DNA of 18,781 bases, taken from positions 1 through 18,781 of the forward strand of contig CAKOKS010000011.1 in the NCBI GenBank assembly GCA_934095845.1, given 5' to 3'. The stretch comes from an uncultured Bacilli bacterium. Lineage in GTDB: Bacteria; Bacillota_I; Bacilli_A; RF39; UBA660. The stretch's first letter is position 1; every line of letters starts with the position of its first letter. The position numbers and the translations under genes are program-made. Positions 14,250 to 18,781 of this stretch are shown one piece after another. Under the pieces are notes generated by a model. That model saw only the letters and a list, made by a program, of their open reading frames with translations, was not told where the DNA came from and did no database searches.

Positions 14250-14459
14250 ATGAATTCAAGTATACTAACAACAAGAGAAAAAGAAATATTTGAACTTTTG
14301 ATTCTAAATAAAACTACCAAAGATGTTGCTAACATTTTACATATAAGTGAAAAAACAGTAAGAAATCATATATCTAACGTTATGCAAAAATTAGATGTAA
14401 AAACTCGATATCAAGCTGTTATTGAACTTTTAAAAATGGGAGAATTAAAAATAAACTAG
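14250..14459 (+). CDS. gerE: GerE, LuxR-type regulator of late mother-cell sporulation genes
   Basis: 69 aa, a stand-alone LuxR/GerE helix-turn-helix domain without a receiver domain. LTTREKEIFELLILNKTTKD at residues 6-25, then SEKTVRNHISNVMQKLDV and the C-terminal VIELLKMGEL follow B. subtilis GerE (74 aa, from memory) nearly residue for residue. It activates or represses sigma-K-dependent coat genes in the mother cell. GTGAGGT precedes the ATG. A sigma-K-like promoter lies upstream and a strong terminator starts at the stop codon, so it is monocistronic. Confidence 0.92.
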   Translation: MNSSILTTREKEIFELLILNKTTKDVANILHISEKTVRNHISNVMQKLDVKTRYQAVIELLKMGELKIN

Positions 14460-14485
14460 TCGCTTAAAAAAAGCGACTTTTTTTT
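14458..14485 (+). terminator. Intrinsic terminator of gerE
   Basis: AGTCGCTT, 5-nt A loop and AAGCGACT form a perfect 8-bp stem ending in TTTTTTTT. The stem includes the last two bases of the gerE stop codon. Confidence 0.9.
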
Positions 14486-14519
14486 GAGATTATCTCATAT
14501 TATTAATTAGAGGTGTCTT

Positions 14520-15440
14520 ATGTTAAAAACAAAGGTAATAAAAAAATTAAGTATTCTATTATCTGCCATATTAGTTATATTTATAATAACAGTTTTTCCT
14601 AAAGAAAATGATGTTTCAATAGTTCACAGAGAAAGCAAAAAAAACAATGGTGTTATTTATATTTTAGATAATAATGATTATGTAGCTAGATTAAATATAG
14701 CTTTTTCATCATTTGAAACTAAAGAATTAATTCAAGAAATAATAAACACATTAACAATTAATAATCCTAATGCTAAAAAACTAAGAAAAGGCTTTAAAGC
14801 AGTTATTCCTGAAAACACAAAACTACTAAACTACGAAATAAAAGACAATAATGTTTTACTTAATTTCTCAAAAGAATTTTTAAATATTTCTTCACAGTTT
14901 GAAGAAAAGATGATTGAAGCAATTGTTTATAGTATTACAAGTATTAAAGATATTGATTCAGTTACGATAAAGGTAGAAAATAATTTATTAGAAAAACTTC
15001 CAAATTCTCAAAAATCACTTCCAACTATGCTAGATAGAACAATAAAAATTAATAAAGATTATGACATTAAAACTATTAAAGATATTAAAGAAACAACAAT
15101 TTATCATCTAGCTAAACAAGGAGATTTTATTTACTATGTTCCAGTAACAAAAATCAACAATGATAAAAAAGAAAAAATAGAAATAATAATAGAAGAACTA
15201 AAAAGTTCTTCTACATACAATACTAACTTAATAAATTATTTAAATAATGAAACTAAATTAACTAATTTTGAATTTCTAGATAATTCACTTATTTTAAATT
15301 TAACTAATCCTTTAACAAAAGATTTAAATTCTGATAATATTTTAAGTGAAGTAACATACGCGATTAATTTATCAGTTGAAGAAAATTATAATCTTAAAAA
15401 CGTTATTTATTACGTTGATGATAAGTTAATTAATTCTTAG
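14520..15440 (+). CDS. gerM: GerM-like protein with two GerMN domains
   Basis: 306 aa. An N-terminal hydrophobic anchor covers about residues 9-27. Two tandem GerMN (sporulation/spore germination) domains follow, about 50-165 and 195-300; the repeats share the pattern 'LLNYEIKDNNVLLNFSKEF' and 'NFEFLDNSLILNLTNPL'. In B. subtilis GerM is a lipoprotein that helps assemble the SpoIIQ-SpoIIIAH complex at the engulfment septum. Here the N terminus has no lipobox cysteine (no Cys at all near it), so it is probably a transmembrane-anchored form. AGAGGTG lies 4 nt before the ATG. The 3' end overlaps the convergent recombinase gene by 11 nt. Adjacency to gerE resembles the B. subtilis gerE-gerM neighbourhood. 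Confidence 0.82.
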   Translation: MLKTKVIKKLSILLSAILVIFIITVFPKENDVSIVHRESKKNNGVIYILDNNDYVARLNIAFSSFETKELIQEIINTLTINNPNAKKLRKGFKAVIPENTKLLNYEIKDNNVLLNFSKEFLNISSQFEEKMIEAIVYSITSIKDIDSVTIKVENNLLEKLPNSQKSLPTMLDRTIKINKDYDIKTIKDIKETTIYHLAKQGDFIYYVPVTKINNDKKEKIEIIIEELKSSSTYNTNLINYLNNETKLTNFEFLDNSLILNLTNPLTKDLNSDNILSEVTYAINLSVEENYNLKNVIYYVDDKLINS

Positions 15441-16326
15441 TTTCACTTCTTGGATGACTATGTAAATAGGCATCTTTTATTTTATCACTTGTAATATGAG
15501 TATAAATACTAGTAGTACTCATATTAACATGACCTAAAAGTTCTTGAACGCTTTTTAAATCACAACCTTCATTTAAAAGCATAGTTGCAAACGTATGTCT
15601 AAATGTATGTGGTGTAATATGAGCGTTTATTGAGCCCTTCTTTATTATTCGATCAATTATATCTCTTACTCCTCTTTGAGTTAAAACTCCACCTATATGA
15701 TTTATAAATAAATATTCACTTTGTTTTCCATTAAGTAGTTCATTTCTATTTATCTTAAGATAATTATTTAGTGCATTTGCTGAATGCTCATTAAAATAAG
15801 CAATTCTTTCTTTATTACCCTTACCAACTACTCTTATCTCCATTCTTGAAAAATCAATGTCATTTATTTTTATAGATGTAAGTTCACTTACTCTTAAACC
15901 AGTAGAAAATAAAAGTTCTAAAAGAGCTCGATTACGTATATCTAAAGGTGTATTATCTAATGAATCTATCATATCGGTAAATTCTTTATATTTCATATAG
16001 TTTGGTAGTCTTTTATCTTTCTTTTGACTACTTACAATTTTAAAAGGATTACTAGAAATAACATTTTCTTGCAATAAATAATTATAAAAACTTCTCAATG
16101 CTGAAAGATGTCTATTAATACTATTTGGAGTTAATTTTTTTTCTTCCTTCATATATTTGATATATGGAAGAATATGATTATAATCAATATTTTTAAAATT
16201 AATTCTATGTTTAGTTAAATATTCTTTATAGTTTTCTAAATCTATTAAATAATTTGTTTCTGTATAATCAGAATAATTTCTTTCACATCTTATATAGTCA
16301 ACAAATTCATCAATGTATTCGCTCAT
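15430..16326 (-). CDS. XerC/XerD-type tyrosine recombinase
   Basis: 298 aa, exactly the size of chromosome-dimer-resolving Xer proteins. The N-terminal core-binding domain covers about residues 1-85. The catalytic set is complete: Arg145 (TGLRVSEL), Lys169 (VVGKGNKER), His240 and Arg243 (HTFRHTFATM), His266 (ELLGHVN) and Tyr275 (SIYTHI), with spacing matching XerD. It cleaves and rejoins DNA at dif-like sites, or resolves plasmids. Its start overlaps the preceding gene's stop by 4 nt (ATGA), so translation is coupled to the 354-aa protein. I favour a housekeeping Xer over an element integrase because of size and gene context; which of XerC or XerD is not decided. Confidence 0.9.
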   Translation of the reverse strand: MSEYIDEFVDYIRCERNYSDYTETNYLIDLENYKEYLTKHRINFKNIDYNHILPYIKYMKEEKKLTPNSINRHLSALRSFYNYLLQENVISSNPFKIVSSQKKDKRLPNYMKYKEFTDMIDSLDNTPLDIRNRALLELLFSTGLRVSELTSIKINDIDFSRMEIRVVGKGNKERIAYFNEHSANALNNYLKINRNELLNGKQSEYLFINHIGGVLTQRGVRDIIDRIIKKGSINAHITPHTFRHTFATMLLNEGCDLKSVQELLGHVNMSTTSIYTHITSDKIKDAYLHSHPRSETKN

Positions 16327-17387
16327 TGTAAACCTCGATTCAACTTTTTATAGTCGTCTTCAGTTAAAAATTCTTCAAAATCATCTTTGTTTTCATCAAT
16401 AGCTGCATTTATATCTTTTCTTAAATTTTCAGATAATTCATAATAATTTTTATGTTCTTCATAACTCTTAAGAAATGTTCCTAACTCATAAAGTTCCCTA
16501 GCTTTTATAACATATTTTCCATCTCTTATTATAAAGCCTTTTTGCTTCTTTCCATTTCTTATAATTGGTTGACCCGAGGAATTTTTAAGTTCACCATATT
16601 TACAAATAATAAGTTTTAGTAAATTATCGATATTTTCTTCAAATGAAACCGGTTCATAAAACTCTTGTATAGACTTATTATAGTAATATTTTGCTCTTAT
16701 TCTAAATAATTCTGATACAACTGGTGGTTCTATAATTACTTTAGATTTTAATAAACGGTCTCTAACATGCGAATAATAATTCAGAACTTCTAAATCTTGT
16801 AAAGAAATTATCTCTTTTAAATACTCTATATTGGCATAAACTATCTCACTACTTACTTTATTAGTTTCTAAATCACTTATAAAATCATCTATTTCATCTT
16901 TTACTTGATTATTTTCAAAATATTCTCTTAAACTTTTAAGTTCTCTAGAAAGTATTCCCATTTCATATGCTTGATTCAATCTATTTAGTAAATCATTAGT
17001 TACATATTTTTTTAATCCCATTTTTTTAATATATCTTGATGTTATTAAATTTATGAAATTAATAGATGAAATGTCACTTAATAATAATTCTTTTAAATAT
17101 ATAGGATTATAAAATTCAGCTTCTGCTTTAAATTTTAGTTCTGGATATGCAACTTTTCTTATTGTAGTTGAGTCATTTTTCTTAGTTTGTGAAGCATAAT
17201 AAATTGAATAATATTTCTCTGGTAAAAGTTTGTTTTTGCATAAAAAATATTTTAAATCCAGAATATTTTTAAAAGATAAAGTAAAATCTAAAACATCTTT
17301 AAAATCCGATGATGAAGGAACAACATCGTTTTTCTCTAACTTTTCTAATTTACCATCTCTAGTTTCGTAAGCTAAAAAGTATTTCAT
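16323..17387 (-). CDS. Unrecognised 354-aa protein coupled to Xer
   Basis: Predicted soluble, mostly helical, no signal peptide or membrane helix, 354 aa, starting MKYFLAYETRDGK. A stretch around 285-300 (SSGQPIIRNGKKQKG) is basic and loop-like and might contact nucleic acid; this is inference. AGAGGTG lies 5 nt before the ATG and a promoter lies at 17406-17435. It shares an operon with the recombinase and the two reading frames overlap by 4 nt, so a role alongside Xer or simple co-transcription is possible. I do not recognise a family. Confidence 0.8.
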   Translation of the reverse strand: MKYFLAYETRDGKLEKLEKNDVVPSSSDFKDVLDFTLSFKNILDLKYFLCKNKLLPEKYYSIYYASQTKKNDSTTIRKVAYPELKFKAEAEFYNPIYLKELLLSDISSINFINLITSRYIKKMGLKKYVTNDLLNRLNQAYEMGILSRELKSLREYFENNQVKDEIDDFISDLETNKVSSEIVYANIEYLKEIISLQDLEVLNYYSHVRDRLLKSKVIIEPPVVSELFRIRAKYYYNKSIQEFYEPVSFEENIDNLLKLIICKYGELKNSSGQPIIRNGKKQKGFIIRDGKYVIKARELYELGTFLKSYEEHKNYYELSENLRKDINAAIDENKDDFEEFLTEDDYKKLNRGLQ

Positions 17388-17405
17388 AAACCCACCTCTA
17401 ATATA

Positions 17406-17435
17406 ATTTTAACATAATACAATTTAATTTTTCAA
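17406..17435 (-). promoter_or_regulatory. Promoter of the 354-aa protein/xer operon
   Basis: TTGAAA (17435-17430), 18-nt spacer, TAAAAT (17411-17406). The ATG follows 18 nt after the -10, so the leader is short. Confidence 0.5.
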
Positions 17436-17611
17436 TTAAGTTTTAATATTAAATCTATTTAATTATATTAAATTTAGAACGAGTTAATTTTTTTGAATGC
17501 CCGACTTTTCTTTGGTATTATTCTTCTACAAATATTCTTGATACTTATTTAATTTATATTATTCAACCATTTTATAAATCCCACACAAAATTTTACATTT
17601 ATTTATAAGTA

Positions 17612-18373
17612 CTAATACGCAATATTTTTATTTAACAATTTAATTGGCTCTTCTGAACTCACTCTTTTCATTTTATCTATTATAGTACTTAATCTCTCAA
17701 CGTCATCATCTACATTTGTAACAATTAATATTTTTTCTGCCGAAGGATTAATAGTAATATCTAATTTACGAATTGTTGATTCACCTTTTATTTCACAAAT
17801 AATAGAAATACTATATGAATTATTATGTAGTAAACAGTCTGTTAATTTAGTTTTATCTGCTTTTAAGGCGTATTCTTGTCCAACTGAAAAGTCCATTCCT
17901 AATTCTTCAGGGAAATTAGAAATATTATAATATTTTAAAAATATATCACTAATTTCATCTCTTAATCTTTGTAAAAATGATAAATCAAGTTTCTTTAGTT
18001 CAGGATAAGAAAAAAAGTGTGTACTTTCAAAAAAATTACACCAAGCATATTTTTTTGATTCCCATACATATGAAATTTGTCTAAAACGTTTATTTGAATC
18101 AATTTGATTAGAAAAAGCAACCCCATCTAAAAACAAAACATCTTCAAGTCGTAATACTCCTCTTTCATAAATAATATTTAAAATTTGTTTTATTTTATCA
18201 TCATTCAGCATAGGGCATTCATTTTTTACTTTTTCATTAAAAAGCCTACTAAATTTTTCAAAATCAGTATCTTCCCATCCGCCATACTGAAAAATATCTT
18301 TGCATCCATTTATCAGATCAACAGAAAATTCATATTTTCCTAAATATTCAACTAATTCATTATATAATTCCAT
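17612..18373 (-). CDS. Unrecognised 253-aa protein next to the tRNA-Met scar
   Basis: Predicted soluble, mixed helix and strand, starting MELYNELVEYLGKYEF; no signal peptide or membrane helix. I chose the ATG at 18373 because AGGAAGTG lies 6 nt upstream; the frame opens a little earlier with GTG at 18382, within that RBS. The C-terminal third (SYSISIICEIKGESTIRKLDITINPSAEKILIVTN, split by short loops) looks like a beta-rich domain. No family is recognised. It stands alone, just downstream of the truncated tRNA-Met gene and its terminator on the same strand, and no clear terminator follows it. It could be accessory, but nothing in it marks a mobile or defence gene. Confidence 0.7.
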   Translation of the reverse strand: MELYNELVEYLGKYEFSVDLINGCKDIFQYGGWEDTDFEKFSRLFNEKVKNECPMLNDDKIKQILNIIYERGVLRLEDVLFLDGVAFSNQIDSNKRFRQISYVWESKKYAWCNFFESTHFFSYPELKKLDLSFLQRLRDEISDIFLKYYNISNFPEELGMDFSVGQEYALKADKTKLTDCLLHNNSYSISIICEIKGESTIRKLDITINPSAEKILIVTNVDDDVERLSTIIDKMKRVSSEEPIKLLNKNIAY

Positions 18374-18451
18374 ACTATTCACTTCCTATTTCATAATATT
18401 TTATGTTATTAATAAAATTAAGTCAATATTATAGTTATTTCAAAACATAAA

Positions 18452-18479
18452 AAAACTAATTCATTTAAGAATTAGTTTT
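18452..18479. terminator. Terminator downstream of the tRNA-Met remnant, bidirectional hairpin
   Basis: AAAACTAATTC and GAATTAGTTTT form a perfect 11-bp stem with a 6-nt loop, followed by a T run on the minus strand. It lies 8 nt beyond the encoded CCA of the tRNA remnant, where the terminator of an intact tRNA gene would be. Confidence 0.8.
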
Positions 18480-18487
18480 ATTTCTTC

Positions 18488-18532
18488 TGGTAGCGACGGA
18501 TGGGATCGAACCCCCGACCTATCGGGTATGAA
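18488..18532 (-). pseudogene. 3' half of a tRNA-Met gene (anticodon loop CAT to CCA), candidate attachment site
   Basis: Read on the minus strand the 45 bp begin at the anticodon loop TTCATAC (anticodon CAT), continue CCGAT AGGTC GGGGG, the T loop TTCGATC, and finish with the acceptor strand CGTCGCT and ACCA. The sequence closely resembles the B. subtilis elongator tRNA-Met 3' half from memory. Upstream, where the anticodon stem, D arm and 5' acceptor should be, the sequence is unrelated (CTTATTT precedes the loop; ATCGG is required). A G-A mismatch occurs within the T stem (third pair of GGGGG/CCATC). The gene is therefore broken exactly at the anticodon loop, a typical integrase crossover region. 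Confidence 0.8.
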
Positions 18533-18572
18533 AAATAAGCCCTAAATTAAATTACCATTTATTTTTTACCGT

Positions 18573-18679
18573 TTCCCTTATTAAATAAGGCTTCGCTCCG
18601 ATATATATTATAAAATAAAATATAAGTAAATTCAAATAAATATAAATAATTTTATATAAAAATTCCCTAAAATTTCCCT
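18573..18679 (+). repeat. Three short TTCCCT direct repeats near the tRNA scar
   Basis: TTCCCT occurs at 18573-18578, 18663-18668 and 18674-18679, the last two 11 bp apart as ATTCCCTAAAATTTCCCTGA. Their grouping beside a tRNA core site is what integrase arm-type binding sites look like, but the unit is only 6 bp. Confidence 0.3.
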
Positions 18680-18708
18680 GAATATTTTTTAAGCATTAAA
18701 TTTATTGA

Positions 18709-18730
18709 TGTGAACCCCACATAGTAGACA
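18709..18730 (+). mobile_element. Possible IS3-family-like terminal inverted repeat
   Basis: TGTGAACCCC at 18709 followed by ACATAGTAGACA resembles the IS3/IS150 end type (TG...ACCCC...A-TAG--GACA). Only one end is visible and no transposase is in the window, so this is tentative. Confidence 0.25.
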
Positions 18731-18751
18731 TTAATAAAAAAGAGGGTTATT

Positions 18752-18779
18752 AAAAAGAGAAAATTATTTTTCTCTTTTT
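18752..18779. terminator. A/T-rich hairpin at right edge
   Basis: AAAAAGAGAAAA and TTTTCTCTTTTT give a 12-bp stem with a short loop and flanking T run, like a bidirectional terminator. No gene on the left is close; the matching gene would lie beyond the window. Confidence 0.5.
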
Positions 18780-18781
18780 GT

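Larger units (their letters stand above)
18533..18781. other. Non-coding right edge, probably the end of an integrated element
   Basis: About 250 bp with no supported gene on either strand. It holds three TTCCCT repeats, an IS3-like end motif and an A/T-rich hairpin, listed separately. It is very AT-rich apart from GGCTTCGCTCCG at about 18589-18600. By the geometry of the tRNA scar this side should belong to the inserted element. Confidence 0.4.

Noticed and set aside
15430..16326. Xer gene as the integrase of the tRNA-Met element
   Set aside because: Its size and motif spacing match housekeeping XerC/D, it is coupled to a different gene, and the element should lie on the other side of the scar.
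17480..17560. Short ORF starting ATGCCCGAC in the gap 17400-17611
   Set aside because: No RBS, no recognisable product, and the stretch shows no other structure beyond the promoter at 17406-17435.
18488..18781. Complete or intron-containing tRNA-Met
   Set aside because: The 3' half is perfect in layout, but no 5' half (D arm, 5' acceptor strand) is visible in the 249 bp to its right. An intron longer than this cannot be excluded, but a truncated tRNA is the simpler reading.
1..18781. CRISPR arrays or phage structural genes
   Set aside because: No regularly spaced repeats and no phage head, tail or lysis genes were seen.

Overview
The window is very AT-rich, densely packed chromosomal DNA from a Gram-positive, endospore-forming bacterium. 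It carries homologues of spoVID, ysxE, spoIIIAH, gerE and gerM. TGA appears to be used as a stop (for example at the ends of cca and of the first bacteriocin-like peptide), so the genetic code looks standard rather than mycoplasma-type. Gene order and composition fit a small-genome, uncultured gut Bacilli lineage (Erysipelotrichia/RF39-like). That placement is inference.

Layout. 1-555: a truncated secreted protein. 681-887: a small membrane protein. 846-4759 (minus): lon, then spoVID-ysxE, which looks like a condensed form of the B. subtilis lonA...hem...spoVID-ysxE neighbourhood with the hem genes gone. 4842-7177 (minus): cca-dnaD-nth, fused by 8-nt start/stop overlaps. 7258-8778 (minus): a large secreted, TasA-like-plus-'GVRP' protein sharing a promoter/leader module with the protein at 1-555. 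8903-10775 (minus): an ABC exporter behind a consensus promoter and a 20-codon leader peptide that can form alternative hairpins. 10857-11081 (plus): a cysteine-less thioredoxin-fold protein. 11134-13437 (minus): a bacteriocin operon made of a C39-peptidase ABC exporter followed by two unlisted short genes for double-glycine-leader peptides. Both mature peptides carry a GxxxG motif and one cysteine near the C terminus, as expected of a two-peptide (class IIb-like) bacteriocin apart from the shared Cys. 13440-13640: a divergent, symmetric promoter/operator region and a 17-aa cationic amphipathic peptide ORF. 13689-15440 (plus): spoIIIAH, gerE and gerM, a mother-cell sporulation cluster. 15430-17387 (minus): a XerC/D-type recombinase translationally coupled to an unrecognised 354-aa protein. 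17612-18373 (minus): another unrecognised protein.

Right edge. At 18488-18532 only the 3' half of a tRNA-Met gene is present (anticodon loop to CCA), still followed by its own terminator. This is the scar expected where an integrative element entered a tRNA gene. By its geometry the element should lie to the right, beyond the window. Short TTCCCT repeats and an IS3-like end motif lie on that side.

The most notable items are the bacteriocin operon with its two unannotated precursors, the 17-aa peptide beside the symmetric operator, the leader-peptide-controlled exporter, the Cys-less thioredoxin-like protein and the tRNA-Met att scar.
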